A DNA stretch of 64,000 nucleotides from Cyprinodon diabolis (lineage: Eukaryota; Chordata; Actinopteri; Cyprinodontiformes; Cyprinodontidae). Each line of letters starts with the position of its first letter. Position 1 is the stretch's first letter. Below the pieces are notes generated by a model. The model did not search any database. It was not told where the DNA came from and worked only from the letters and a program-made list of their open reading frames with translations. A program made the translations under genes and the position numbers. Below, piece after piece: positions 46,916 through 61,267 of this stretch. The stretch spans positions 1-64,000 of the forward strand of contig JARPUW010000299.1 of the NCBI GenBank assembly GCA_030533445.1, written 5' to 3'.

Positions 46916-48100
46916 GAAAATTTCTAAAGAAATTTTGAGGGGGGCCACCTACTGCCCGTCTGGGGAACCGGGCCAATACGGCCCTGGCAAGTGACGTCGG
47001 GGCTCCCCAGACCAACTGCTTACGCCTTTGAGGGCTGCTGAGGGAAGGAAAGAGGGCAAGTTCATGGGCAAAGAGAGCTGTGTGCCACTTGTGCTGAAAT
47101 CTGGGAAATAGACGTGCACAGCGTATGATGCACAAGGGTAATATGGGTTGTCCATATTGAAACACAGTGGGTAAAGCCCAGTTTGCGGGCTTCGCCCGCC
47201 TTCTGGGATCCATCTCAGTGAAGAAAAAAATCACCAATGGCGGGCTCTGCCCGCCTTCTAAGAGCCATTGCAGTGATGAAATCACCAATGGCGGGCTCCG
47301 CCCGCCTGCTAAGAGCCATTGCAGTGATGTAATCACCTTTGGCGGGCTCCGCCCGCCTGTTACCATTGGCGGGCTCCGCCCGCCTTCTAAGAGCCATTGC
47401 AGTGATGAAATCACCAATGGCAATGAGCAATATGCCAGAATGTATGAGTGTGTATAAGGAAGAGGCTTTTATTCTGTAGAGTCCTTGTAGTCTTATTTTG
47501 AAAGTCTATCATGAATGTGCATCAAAAGATGGGTCACGCCCAGCAGTGATATAGAATCCATTTCCAAATGTTAAATCACTGGTTTTCCATGTTATTAGGT
47601 GAATAGTTGCTGTATTACAGAGTAAATGGGAGACTTTTATTGTGAAATTTGCTCTGGGTGTGTTTTGAAAAGGTCACTAGAGTCTAATAAAAACAACCTG
47701 GAAGAGTTTGGGTCATAATGTTGAGCCATTTGCATCAATTAATGCATTAGTATAATCTAGAGGGTTTTATTTTGTAGGGTCCCTGGAGTCTTATTTTGAA
47801 AGTCCAACAGAGTTGTGTTTATAGAAAATGTTCAGACCCGTCAATGATAGTTGATTACTTTCCAATCGTTAAATCACTCTTTTTCCATGTTATTAGGGCA
47901 GTAGATGAAGCGGAAATGGGAGGCTTTTATTTTGAAATTTGCTATAGGGTGTGTTTTAAACAGTCTCCTAGAGTCTATTCTCTAAAACGGGGTTGAGTTT
48001 GGGTCATAATGTTGAGCCATATAGGGCAATAAATATATGTAAAAAATATAGAGGCTTTTATTTTGTAGGGTCCCTGGAGTCTTATTTTGAAAGTCTATCA
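44935..48100 (+). repeat. Array unit 15, unit-14-like 5' half joined to A3 3' half
   Basis: 3166 bases. The 5' half is almost the same as unit 14; the 3' half switches to type A3, marked by tttgcgggcttcg and ttctgggatcc (near 47183-47210), shared with units 16-18. The switch falls in the core again. No module. Five GC palindromes at 47184-47420. Private gagggtttta near 47761. Confidence 0.95.
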
Positions 48101-51100
48101 GTGCTGAGTGGCAAGGGAAGTGTCATGGACAGCAGTCATATAGTATCCATTTCCCAATGTTAAATCAGTCCTTTCACCCTCCATTAGATTAATATGTGCT
48201 GTTTAAAACAGCAGAGGTAAAATCTGTTTGAAGCTTGGTAACCTTGACAACGCTTAACGAGCCTCTCACTGACACAGACAACAGCTGCACTCACTATTGG
48301 TTTCTTCTTCCCAGGCTTTTTTGTATGGGAAGAACGGCACCGAACAAACGACTACTGATCAAAAACCGTATGAGTTATTCAAAAAACATTTTCACCATGA
48401 GCATCAGCAATCCTTCGACTCCAACTATACCAACTTTGGTGTATGTGTGTCATTCAGAAAAATATTTATGACGAGTTGAAAACACATAGTCTGATTCGTT
48501 TCTCTCCCATCTTCAGCTCAAAAAGAATAGAGAAAGGCTGAAACTCTCATCGACTTTAGGTTGGTCTGGAGGGTTTTTAAGGAAAAGTATTAATCCTACC
48601 GTAATTCCGAAGACATTGTGTGAGTCCAGAGGTTTCAGTCTACAAACTGACCAAAAATGGTGACTGTAGCTCCAAATATGTGGCCGTGAGGGCGAGAATA
48701 AGATGTTTGATCTTAAAAAAATGGCCGCCTCACACTAAGATTTCAGCAGCTGCACTCTAGCAGGCTGCTGCAGAAGCTAACTGTCAGCTAGCTTCCAGGT
48801 GCTTACCCTCCGAACAAACGACTGCTGAGCAAAAACCGTAAAAGATATCTGAAAAATTCTTTCAGTGAAAGCAACATCTATCCTTTGTCTCAGACTGGGG
48901 TAACCTTCATGTCTGTAGGTCTTTCACAACCCAAAACGAAGCACAAACAAAATGGTTGGCCCACCTGCTCCTCCCTTTCTTTTAACTGCAGGACCTCACT
49001 CTCACTCACCTTTTAGCTGCTAAAGCACCCCTCCGAACAAACGACTGCTGAGTAAAAACCGTAAAAGGTATCTGAAAAATTCTTTTTATCTAAGCGACAG
49101 CTATATCTTGTCTTCGATTGGAGTAACTTTCATGGCTGTAGGTCATCTACAAACTGAATGGGAAGAGAAAGAAAAAGAAAAAACGTTTCATCACACCTAA
49201 GCTTCTAATTGAGCTAGCTGCAGCAGGTCACTGTCACTCAGCTTTCAGCTGCTTAAAATGTCCTCCGAACAAACGACTGCTGAGCAAAAACCGTATGAGT
49301 TATTCAAAATATTTTTTCACCGTGAGCGTCAGCCATCCTTCGACTCCAACTATGCCAACTTTGGTGTATGTGTGTCATTCAGAAAAATATTTATGACGAG
49401 TTTAAAACACATAGTCTGATTCGTTTTTCTCCCCTCTTCTGCTCCAAAACCAATGAAAAACGGCTCTGATTTTCATCGACTTTAGGTCGGTCTGGAGGGT
49501 TTTTAAGGAAAAGTATTAATCCTACCGTAATTCCGAAGATATTGTGTGGGTCCAGAGATTTCAGTCTACAAACTGACCAAAAATGGTGACTCTAGCTATA
49601 AATATGTGGCCGTGAGGGCGAGTTTAAAATGTTTTTTTGTGTTTAAAAAACGCCTGCCTCACACTCTAGCTTTTCAGTTGCTCCACTCTAGCAGGCTGGA
49701 TTTTGCTAAAACTTTGTGGCGCTTGAGGTCTGATTATACAAAAACCGTAGCAGTTATCAACATACCGTCTTCAGTTTTAAATAGACGAAGGATTTATCTA
49801 CAAACTGAGCTTCAAACTGTTTTTCTAGGTGAATGTATGCCGACACAGTGAAGTGCTGTTTTTTATGCTTTTTTTTACCTCTTCCCATTCATTTCCTATG
49901 GGATTTTTTTGCGACGTTTTCGCTAATAATTCGCAAACCTTCGGACTAATGAGAAAGTTTTATACAAGCACACATCACCCCATTGGTCCCAACGCGTGTG
50001 CCAACTTTGGGCCCGATCCGCCAAACCGTGCGGGACTAGTTACGCGCCGAAGTTTTGGGTATACGGGAGAATTATAATAATAATAATAATACGCGGAATA
50101 AATATGTGCAATAGTAGTAGGTGGGCCATGCCTTCGGCATGTGGCCCCCCAATAATAATACGCGGAATAAATATGTGCAATAGTAGTAGGTGGGCCATGC
50201 CTTCGGCATGTGGCCCCCCAATAACTAGAAAATTTCTAAAGAAATTTTGAGGGGGGCCACCTACTGCCCGTCTGGGGAACCGGGCCAATACGGCCCTGGC
50301 AAGTGACGTCGGGGCTCCCCAGACCAACTGCTTACGCCTTTGAGGGCTGCTGAGGGAAGGAAAGAGGGCAAGTTCATGGGCAAAGAGAGCTGTGTGCCAC
50401 TTGTGCTGAAATCTGGGAAATAGACGTGCACAGCGTATGATGCACAAGGGTAATATGGGTTGTCCATATTGAAACACAGTGGGTAAAGCCCAGTTTGCGG
50501 GCTTCGCCCGCCTTCTGGGATCCATCTCAGTGAAGAAAAAAATCACCAATGGCGGGCTCTGCCCGCCTTCTAAGAGCCATTGCAGTGATGAAATCACCAA
50601 TGGCGGGCTCCGCCCGCCTGCTAAGAGCCATTGCAGTGATGTAATCACCTTTGGCGGGCTCCGCCCGCCTGTTACCATTGGCGGGCTCCGCCCGCCTTCT
50701 AAGAGCCATTGCAGTGATGAAATCACCAATGGCAATGAGCAATATGCCAGAATGTATGAGTGTGTATAAGGAAGAGGCTTTTATTCTGTAGAGTCCTTGT
50801 AGTCTTATTTTGAAAGTCTATCATGAATGTGCATCAAAAGATGGGTCACGCCCAGCAGTGATATAGAATCCATTTCCAAATGTTAAATCACTGGTTTTCC
50901 ATGTTATTAGGTGAATAGTTGCTGTATTACAGAGTAAATGGGAGACTTTTATTGTGAAATTTGCTCTGGGTGTGTTTTGAAAAGGTCACTAGAGTCTAAT
51001 AAAAACAACCTGGAAGAGTTTGGGTCATAATGTTGAGCCATTTGCATCAATTAATGCATTAGTATAATCTAGAGGCTTTTATTTTGTAGGGTCCCTGGAG

Positions 51101-51412
51101 TCTTATTTTGAAAGTCCAACAGAGTTGTGTTTATAGAAAATGTTCAGACCCGTCAATGATAGTTGATTACTTTCCAATCGTTAAATCACTCTTTTTCCAT
51201 GTTATTAGGGCAGTAGATGAAGCGGAAATGGGAGGCTTTTATTTTGAAATTTGCTATAGGGTGTGTTTTAAACAGTCTCCTAGAGTCTATTCTCTAAAAC
51301 GGGGTTGAGTTTGGGTCATAATGTTGAGCCATATAGGGCAATAAATATATGTAAAAAATATAGAGGCTTTTATTTTGTAGGGTCCCTGGAGTCTTATTTT
51401 GAAAGTCTATCA
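48101..51412 (+). repeat. Array unit 16, two hairpin modules
   Basis: 3312 bases. Gamma 5' half (ctttctttta, cagccatcc). Linker changes ttacctcttccc near 49875 and cccaacgcg near 49987 (CpG to CpA). Two modules at 50091-50219; the last is followed by aataactag, with one AAT more than in most copies. A3 3' half, five GC palindromes at 50496-50732. Confidence 0.95.
50091..50219. repeat. Two hairpin modules in unit 16
   Basis: Starts at 50091 and 50160, spacing 69. The last core is followed by aataactag, so an extra AAT widens the internal loop of the foldback. Confidence 0.9.
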
Positions 51413-54400
51413 GTGCTGAGTGGCAAGGGAAGTGTCATGGACAGCAGTCATATAGTATCCATTTCCCAATGTTAAATCAGTCCTTTCACCCTCCATTAGA
51501 TTAATATGTGCTGTTTAAAACAGCAGAGGTAAAATCTGTTTGAAGCTTGGTAACCTTGACAACGCTTAACGAGCCTCTCACTGACACAGACAACAGCTGC
51601 ACTCACTATTGGTTTCTTCTTCCCAGGCTTTTTTGTATGGGAAGAACGGCACCGAACAAACGACTACTGATCAAAAACCGTATGAGTTATTCAAAAAACA
51701 TTTTCACCATGAGCATCAGCAATCCTTCGACTCCAACTATACCAACTTTGGTGTATGTATGTCATTCAGAAAAATATTTATGACGAGTTGAAAACACATA
51801 GTCTGATTCGTTTCTCTCCCATCTTCAGCTCAAAAAGAATAGAGAAAGGCTGAAACTCTCATCGACTTTAGGTTGGTCTGGAGGGTTTTTAAGGAAAAGT
51901 ATTAATCCTACCGTAATTCCGAAGACATTGTGTGAGTCCAGAGGTTTCAGTCTACAAACTGACCAAAAATGGTGACTGTAGCTCCAAATATGTGGCCGTG
52001 AGGGCGAGAATAAGATGTTTGATCTGAAAAAAATGGCCGCCTCACACTAAGATTTCAGCAGCTGCACTCTAGCAGGCTGCTGCAGAAGCTAACTGTCAGC
52101 TAGCTTCCAGGTGCTTACCCTCCGAACAAACGACTGCTGAGCAAAAACCGTAAAAGATATCTGAAAAATTCTTTCAGTGAAAGCAACATCTATCCTTTGT
52201 CTCAGACTGGGGTAACCTTCATGTCTGTAGGTCTTTCACAACCCAAAACGAAGCACAAACAAAATGGTTGGCCCACCTGCTCCTCCCTTTCTTTTAACTG
52301 CAGGACCTCACTCTCACTCACCTTTTAGCTGCTAAAGCACCCCTCCGAACAAACGACTGCTGAGTAAAAACCGTAAAAGGTATCTGAAAAATTCTTTTTA
52401 TCTAAGCGACAGCTATATCTTGTCTTCGATTGGAGTAACTTTCATGGCTGTAGGTCATCTACAACCTGAATGGGAAGAGAAAGAAAAAGAAAAAACGTTT
52501 CATCACACCTAAGCTTCTAATTGAGCTAGCTGCAGCAGGTCACTGTCACTCAGCTTTCAGGTGCTTAAAATGTCCTCCGAACAAACGACTGCTGAGCAAA
52601 AACCGTATGAGTTATTCAAAAAATTTTTTCACCGTGAGCGTCAGTCATCCTTCGACTCCAACTATGCCAACTTTGGTGTATGTGTGTCATTCAGAAAAAT
52701 ATTTATGACGAGTTTAAAACACATAGTCTGATTCGTTTTTCTCCCCTCTTCTGCTCCAAAACCAATGAAAAACAGCTCTGATTTTCATCGACTTTAGGTC
52801 GGTCTGGAGGGTTTTTAAGGAAAAGTATTAATCCTACCGTAATTCCGAAGATATTGTGTGAGTCCAGAGATTTCAGTCTACAAACTGACCAAAAATGGTG
52901 ACTCTAGCTATAAATATGTGGCCGTGAGGGCGAGTTTAAAATGTTTTTTTGTGTTTAAAAAACGCCTGCCTCACACTCTAGCTTTTCAGTTGCTCCACTC
53001 TAGCAGGCTGGATTTTGCTAAAACTTTGTGGCGCTTGAGGTCTGATTATACAAAAACCGTAGCAGTTATCAACATACCGTCTTCAGTTTTAAATAGACGA
53101 AGGATTTATCTACAAACTGAGCTTCAAACTGTTTTTGTAGGTGAATGTATGCCGACAGAGTGAAGTGCTGTTTTTTATGCTTTTTTTTTCCTCTCCCCAT
53201 TCATTTCCTATGGGATTTTTTTGCGACGTTTTCGCTAATAATTCGCAAACCTTCGGACTAATGAGAAAGTTTTATACAAGCACACATCACCCCATTGGTC
53301 CCGACGCGTGTGCCAACTTTGGGCCCGATCCGCCAAACCGTGCGGGACTAGTTACGCGCCGAAGTTTTGGGTATACGGGAGAATTATAATAATAATAATA
53401 ATACGCGGAATAAATATGTGCAATAGTAGTAGGTGGGCCATGCCTTCGGCATGTGGCCCCCCAATAATAATACGCGGAATAAATATGTGCAATAGTAGTA
53501 GGTGGGCCATGCCTTCGGCATGTGGCCCCCCAACTAGAAAATTTCTAAAGAAATTTTGAGGGGGGCCACCTACTGCCCGTCTGGGGAACCGGGCCAATAC
53601 GGCCCTGGCAAGTGACGTCGGGGCTCCCCAGACCAACTGCTTACGCCTTTGAGGGCTGCTGAGGGAAGGAAAGAGGGCAAGTTCATGGGCAAAGAGAGCT
53701 GTGTGCCACTTGTGCTGAAATCTGGGAAATAGACGTGCACAGCGTATGATGCACAAGGGTAATATGGGTTGTCCATATTGAAACACAGTGGGTAAAGCCC
53801 AGTTTGCGGGCTTCGCCCGCCTTCTGGGATCCATCTCAGTGAAGAAAAAAATCACCAATGGCGGGCTCTGCCCGCCTTCTAAGAGCCATTGCAGTGATGA
53901 AATCACCAATGGCGGGCTCCGCCCGCCTGCTAAGAGCCATTGCAGTGATGTAATCACCTTTGGCGGGCTCCGCCCGCCTGTTACCATTGGCGGGCTCCGC
54001 CCGCCTTCTAAGAGCCATTGCAGTGATGAAATCACCAATGGCAATGAGCAATATGCCAGAATGTATGAGTGTGTATAAGGAAGAGGCTTTTATTCTGTAG
54101 AGTCCTTGTAGTCTTATTTTGAAAGTCTATCATGAATGTGCATCAAAAGATGGGTCACGCCCAGCAGTGATATAGAATCCATTTCCAAATGTTAAATCAC
54201 TGGTTTTCCATGTTATTAGGTGAATAGTTGCTGTATTACAGAGTAAATGGGAGACTTTTATTGTGAAATTTGCTCTGGGGTGTGTTTTGAAAAGGTCACT
54301 AGAGTCTAATAAAAACAACCTGGAAGAGTTTGGGTCATAATGTTGAGCCATTTGCATCAATTAATGCATTACTATAATCTAGAGGCTTTTATTTTGTAGG

Positions 54401-54722
54401 GTCCCTGGAGTCTTATTTTGAAAGTCCAACAGAGTTGTGTTTATAGAAAATGTTCAGACCCGTCAATGATAGTTGATTACTTTCCAATCGTTAAATCACT
54501 CTTTTTCCATGTTATTAGGGCAGTAGATGAAGCGGAAATGGGAGGCTTTTATTTTGAAATTTGCTATAGGGTGTGTTTTAAACAGTCTCCTAGAGTCTAT
54601 TCTCTAAAACGGGGTTGAGTTTGGGTCATAATGTTGAGCCATATAGGGCAATAAATATATGTAAAAAATATAGAGGCTTTTATTTTGTAGGGTCCCTGGA
54701 GTCTTATTTTGAAAGTCTATCA
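51413..54722 (+). repeat. Array unit 17, two hairpin modules
   Basis: 3310 bases. Mixed 5' half: ctttctttta as in units 16, 18 and 19, but cagtcatcc as in other units. Private gatctgaaaaa (near 52021), acaacctg (near 52462, shared with unit 4), aacagctc (near 52772, CpG change), and three changes within the otherwise constant 101-codon frame. Two modules at 53403-53531. A3 3' half, five GC palindromes at 53805-54041. Confidence 0.95.
53403..53531. repeat. Two hairpin modules in unit 17
   Basis: Starts at 53403 and 53472, spacing 69; the last core is followed by aactag. Confidence 0.9.
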
Positions 54723-57700
54723 GTGCTGAGTGGCAAGGGAAGTGTCATGGACAGCAGTCATATAGTATCCATTTCCCAATGTTAAATCAGTCCTTTCACC
54801 CTCCATTAGATTAATATGTGCTGTTTAAAACAGCAGAGGTAAAATCTGTTTGAAGCTTGGTAACCTTGACAACGCTTAACGAGCCTCTCACTGACACAGA
54901 CAACAGCTGCACTCACTATTGGTTTCTTCTTCCCAGGCTTTTTTGTATGGGAAGAACGGCACCGAACAAACGACTACTGATCAAAAACCGTATGAGTTAT
55001 TCAAAAAACATTTTCACCATGAGCATCAGCAATCCTTCGACTCCAACTATACCAACTTTGGTGTATGTGTGTCATTCAGAAAAATATTTATGACGAGTTG
55101 AAAACACATAGTCTGATTCGTTTCTCTCCCATCTTCAGCTCAAAAAGAATAGAGAAAGGCTGAAACTCTCATTGACTTTAGGTTGGTCTGGAGGGTTTTT
55201 AAGGAAAAGTATTAATCCTACCGTAATTCCGAAGACATTGTGTGAGTCCAGAGGTTTCAGTCTACAAACTGACCAAAAATGGTGACTGTAGCTCCAAATA
55301 TGTGGCCGTGAGGGCGAGAATAAGATGTTTGATCTTAAAAAAATGGCCGCCTCACACTAAGATTTCAGCAGCTGCACTCTAGCAGGCTGCTGCAGAAGCT
55401 AACTGTCAGCTAGCTTCCAGGTGCTTACCCTCCGAACAAACGACTGCTGAGCAAAAACCGTAAAAGATATCTGAAAAATTCTTTCAGTGAAAGCAACATC
55501 TATCCTTTGTCTCAGACTGGGGTAACCTTCATGTCTGTAGGTCTTTCACAACCCAAAACGAAGCACAAACAAAATGGTTGGCCCACCTGCTCCTCCCTTT
55601 CTTTTAACTGCAGGACCTCACTCTCACTCACCTTTTAGCTGCTAAAGCACCCCTCCGAACAAACGACTGCTGAGTAAAAACCGTAAAAGGTATCTGAAAA
55701 ATTCTTTTTATCTAAGCGACAGCTATATCTTGTCTTCGATTGGAGTAACTTTCATGGCTGTAGGTCATCTACAAACTGAATGGGAAGAGAAAGAAAAAGA
55801 AAAAACGTTTCATCACACCTAAGCTTCTAATTGAGCTAGCTGCAGCAGGTCACTGTCACTCAGCTTTCAGCTGCTTAAAATGTCCTCCGAACAAACGACT
55901 GCTGAGCAAAAACCGTATGAGTTATTCAAAATATTTTTTCACCGTGAGCGTCAGCCATCCTTCGACTCCAACTATGCCAACTTTGGTGTATGTGTGTCAT
56001 TCAGAAAAATATTTATGACGAGTTTAAAACACATAGTCTGATTCGTTTTTCTCCCCTCTTCTGCTCCAAAACCAATGAAAAACGGCTCTGATTTTCATCG
56101 ACTTTAGGTCGGTCTGGAGGGTTTTTAAGGAAAAGTATTAATCCTACCGTAATTCCGAAGATATTGTGTGGGTCCAGAGATTTCAGTCTACAAACTGACC
56201 AAAAATGGTGACTCTAGCTATAAATATGTGGCCGTGAGGGCGAGTTTAAAATGTTTTTTTGTGTTTAAAAAACGCCTGCCTCACACTCTAGCTTTTCAGT
56301 TGCTCCACTCTAGCAGGCTGGATTTTGCTAAAACTTTGTGGCGCTTGAGGTCTGATTATACAAAAACCGTAGCAGTTATCAACATACCGTCTTCAGTTTT
56401 AAATAGACGAAGGATTTATCTACAAACTGAGCTTCAAACTGTTTTTCTAGGTGAATGTATGCCGACACAGTGAAGTGCTGTTTTTTATGCTTTTTTTTTC
56501 CTCTCCCCATTCATTTCCTATGGGATTTTTTTGCGACGTTTTCGCTAATAATTCGCAAACCTTCGGACTAATGAGAAAGTTTTATACAAGCACACATCAC
56601 CCCATTGGTCCCGACGCGTGTGCCAACTTTGGGCCCGATCCGCCAAACCGTGCGGGACTAGTTACGCGCCGAAGTTTTGGGTATACGGGAGAATTATAAT
56701 AATAACTAGAAAATTTCTAAAGAAATTTTGAGGGGGGCCACCTACTGCCCGTCTGGGGAACCGGGCCAATACGGCCCTGGCAAGTGACGTCGGGGCTCCC
56801 CAGACCAACTGCTTACGCCTTTGAGGGCTGCTGAGGGAAGGAAAGAGGGCAAGTTCATGGGCAAAGAGAGCTGTGTGCCACTTGTGCTGAAATCTGGGAA
56901 ATAGACGTGCACAGCGTATGATGCACAAGGGTAATATGGGTTGTCCATATTGAAACACAGTGGGTAAAGCCCAGTTTGCGGGCTTCGCCCGCCTTCTGGG
57001 ATCCATCTCAGTGAAGAAAAAAATCACCAATGGCGGGCTCTGCCCGCCTTCTAAGAGCCATTGCAGTGATGAAATCACCAATGGCGGGCTCCGCCCGCCT
57101 GCTAAGAGCCATTGCAGTGATGTAATCACCTTTGGCGGGCTCCGCCCGCCTGTTACCATTGGCGGGCTCCGCCCGCCTTCTAAGAGCCATTGCAGTGATG
57201 AAATCACCAATGGCAATGAGCAATATGCCAGAATGTATGAGTGTGTATAAGGAAGAGGCTTTTATTCTGTAGAGTCCTTGTAGTCTTATTTTGAAAGTCT
57301 ATCATGAATGTGCATCAAAAGATGGGTCACGCCCAGCAGTGATATAGAATCCATTTCCAAATGTTAAATCACTGGTTTTCCATGTTATTAGGTGAATAGT
57401 TGCTGTATTACAGAGTAAATGGGAGACTTTTATTGTGAAATTTGCTCTGGGGTGTGTTTTGAAAAGGTCACTAGAGTCTAATAAAAACAACCTGGAAGAG
57501 TTTGGGTCATAATGTTGAGCCATTTGCATCAATTAATGCATTACTATAATCTAGAGGCTTTTATTTTGTAGGGTCCCTGGAGTCTTATTTTGAAAGTCCA
57601 ACAGAGTTGTGTTTATAGAAAATGTTCAGACCCGTCAATGATAGTTGATTACTTTCCAATCGTTAAATCACTCTTTTTCCATGTTATTAGGGCAGTAGAT

Positions 57701-57894
57701 GAAGCGGAAATGGGAGGCTTTTATTTTGAAATTTGCTATAGGGTGTGTTTTAAACAGTCTCCTAGAGTCTATTCTCTAAAACGGGGTTGAGTTTGGGTCA
57801 TAATGTTGAGCCATATAGGGCAATAAATATATGTAAAAAATATAGAGGCTTTTATTTTGTAGGGTCCCTGGAGTCTTATTTTGAAAGTCTATCA
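54723..57894 (+). repeat. Array unit 18
   Basis: 3172 bases. Gamma 5' half (ctttctttta, cagccatcc), with catt in place of catc near 55171 (CpG to TpG). No module; the TAA tract reads ttataataataactag. A3 3' half with gcattactata; five GC palindromes at 56977-57213. Confidence 0.95.
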
Positions 57895-60800
57895 GTGCTG
57901 AGTGGCAAGGGAAGTGTCATGGACAGCAGTCATATAGTATCCATTTCCCAATGTTAAATCAGTCCTTTCACCCTCCATTAGATTAATATGTGCTGTTTAA
58001 AACAGCAGAGGTAAAATCTGTTTGAAGCTTGGTAACCTTGACAACGCTTAACGAGCCTCTCACTGACACAGACAACAGCTGCACTCACTATTGGTTTCTT
58101 CTTCCCAGGCTTTTTTGTATGGGAAGAACGGCACCGAACAAACGACTACTGATCAAAAACCGTATGAGTTATTCAAAAAACATTTTCACCATGAGCATCA
58201 GCAATCCTTCGACTCCAACTATACCAACTTTGGTGTATGTGTGTCATTCAGAAAAATATTTATGACGAGTTGAAAACACATAGTCTGATTCGTTTCTCTC
58301 CCATCTTCAGCTCAAAAAGAATAGAGAAAGGCTGAAACTCTCATCGACTTTAGGTTGGTCTGGAGGGTTTTTAAGGAAAAGTATTAATCCTACCGTAATT
58401 CCGAAGACATTGTGTGAGTCCAGAGGTTTCAGTCTACAAACTGACCAAAAATGGTGACTGTAGCTCCAAATATGTGGCCGTGAGGGCGAGAATAAGATGT
58501 TTGATCTTAAAAAAATGGCCGCCTCACACTAAGATTTCAGCAGCTGCACTCTAGCAGGCTGCTGCAGAAGCTAACTGTCAGCTAGCTTCCAGGTGCTTAC
58601 CCTCCGAACAAACGACTGCTGAGCAAAAACCGTAAAAGATATCTGAAAAATTCTTTCAGTGAAAGCAACATCTATCCTTTGTCTCAGACTGGGGTAACCT
58701 TCATGTCTGTAGGTCTTTCACAACCCAAAACGAAGCACAAACAAAATGGTTGGCCCACCTGCTCCTCCCTTTCTTTTAACTGCAGGACCTCACTCTCACT
58801 CACCTTTTAGCTGCTAAAGCACCCCTCCGAACAAACGACTGCTGAGTAAAAACCGTAAAAGGTATCTGAAAAATTCTTTTTATCTAAGCGACAGCTATAT
58901 CTTGTCTTCGATTGGAGTAACTTTCATGGCTGTAGGTCATCTACAAACTGAATGGGAAGAGAAAGAAAAAGAAAAAACGTTTCATCACACCTAAGCTTCT
59001 AATTGAGCTAGCTGCAGCAGGTCACTGTCACTCAGCTTTCAGCTGCTTAAAATGTCCTCCGAACAAACGACTGCTGAGCAAAAACCGTATGAGTTATTCA
59101 AAATATTTTTTCACCGTGAGCGTCAGCCATCCTTCGACTCCAACTATGCCAACTTTGGTGTATGTGTGTCATTCAGAAAAATATTTATGACGAGTTTAAA
59201 ACACATAGTCTGATTCGTTTTTCTCCCCTCTTCTGCTCCAAAACCAATGAAAAACGGCTCTGATTTTCATCGACTTTAGGTCGGTCTGGAGGGTTTTTAA
59301 GGAAAAGTATTAATCCTACCGTAATTCCGAAGATATTGTGTGGGTCCAGAGATTTCAGTCTACAAACTGACCAAAAATGGTGACTCTAGCTATAAATATG
59401 TGGCCGTGAGGGCGAGTTTAAAATGTTTTTTTGTGTTTAAAAAACGCCTGCCTCACACTCTAGCTTTTCAGTTGCTCCACTCTAGCAGGCTGGATTTTGC
59501 TAAAACTTTGTGGCGCTTGAGGTCTGATTATACAAAAACCGTAGCAGTTATCAACATACCGTCTTCAGTTTTAAATAGACGAAGGATTTATCTACAAACT
59601 GAGCTTCAAACTGTTTTTCTAGGTGAATGTATGCCGACACAGTGAAGTGCTGTTTTTTATGCTTTTTTTTTCCTCTCCCCATTCATTTCCTATGGGATTT
59701 TTTTGCGACGTTTTCGCTAATAATTCGCAAACCTTCGGACTAATGAGAAAGTTTTATACAAGCACACATCACCCCATTGGTCCCGACGCGTGTGCCAACT
59801 TTGGGCCCGATCCGCCAAACCGTGCGGGACTAGTTACGCGCCGAAGTTTTGGGTATACGGGAGAATTATAATAATAATAATAATACGCGGAATAAATATG
59901 TGCAATAGTAGTAGGTGGGCCATGCCTTCGGCATGTGGCCCCCCAATAATACGCGGAATAAATATGTGCAATAGTAGTAGGTGGGCCATGCCTTCGGCAT
60001 GTGGCCCCCCAATAATACGCGGAATAAATATGTGCAATAGTAGTAGGTGGGCCATGCCTTCGGCATGTGGCCCCCCAACTAGAAAATTTCTAAAGAAATT
60101 TTGAGGGGGGCCACCTACTGCCCGTCTGGGGAACCGGGCCAATACGGCCCTGGCAAGTGACGTCGGGGCTCCCCAGACCAACTGCTTACGCCTTTGAGGG
60201 CTGCTGAGGGAAGGAAAGAGGGCAAGTTCATGGGCAAAGAGAGCTGTGTGCCACTTGTGCTGAAATCTGGGAAATAGACGTGCACAGCGTATGATGCACA
60301 AGGGTAATATGGGTTGTCCATATTGAAACACAGTGGGTAAAGCCCAGTTGGCGGGCTTCGCCCGCCTGCTAGGAGCCATCTCAGTGAAGAAAAAAATCAC
60401 CAATGGCGGGCTCTGCCCGCCTTCTAAGAGCCATTGCAGTGATGAAATCACCAATGGCGGGCTCTGCCCGCCTGCTAAGAGCCATTGCAGTGATGTAATC
60501 ACCTTTGGCGGGCTCCGCCCGCCTGTTACCATTGGTGGGCTCCGCCCGCCTTCTAAGAGCCATTGCAGTGATGAAATCACCAATGGCAATGAGCAATATG
60601 CCAGAATGTATGAGTGTGTATAAGGAAGAGGCTTTTATTCTGTAGAGTCCTTGTAGTCTTATTTTGAAAGTCTATCATGAATGTGCATCAAAAGATGGGT
60701 CACGCCCAGCAGTGATATAGAATCCATTTCCAAATGTTAAATCACTGGTTTTCCATGTTATTAGGTGAATAGTTGCTGTATTACAGAGTAAATGGGAGAC

Positions 60801-61267
60801 TTTTATTGTGAAATTTGCTCTGGGGTGTGTTTTGAAAAGGTCACTAGAGTCTAATAAAAACAACCTGGAAGAGTTTGGGTCATAATGTTGAGCCATTTGC
60901 ATCAATTAATGCATTAGTATAATCTAGAGGCTTTTATTTTGTAGGGTCCCTGGAGTCTTATTTTGAAAGTCCAACAGAGTTGTGTTTATAGAAAATGTTC
61001 AGACCCGTCAATGATAGTTGATTACTTTCCAATCGTTAAATCACTCTTTTTCCATGTTATTAGGGCAGTAGATGAAGCGGAAATGGGAGGCTTTTATTTT
61101 GAAATTTGCTATAGGGTGTGTTTTAAACAGTCTCCTAGAGTCTATTCTCTAAAACGGGGTTGAGTTTGGGTCATAATGTTGAGCCATATAGGGCAATAAA
61201 TATATGTAAAAAATATAGAGGCTTTTATTTTGTAGGGTCCCTGGAGTCTTATTTTGAAAGTCTATCA
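57895..61267 (+). repeat. Array unit 19, three hairpin modules
   Basis: 3373 bases. Gamma 5' half (ctttctttta, cagccatcc). Three modules at 59885-60076, all at 66-base spacing. The 3' half returns to type A1. Five GC palindromes at 60350-60586, with a TCT loop in the third and a ggtgggc left arm in the fifth, both CpG transitions. Confidence 0.95.
59885..60076. repeat. Three hairpin modules in unit 19
   Basis: Starts at 59885, 59951 and 60017; both spacings are 66, the shortest form. Confidence 0.9.
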
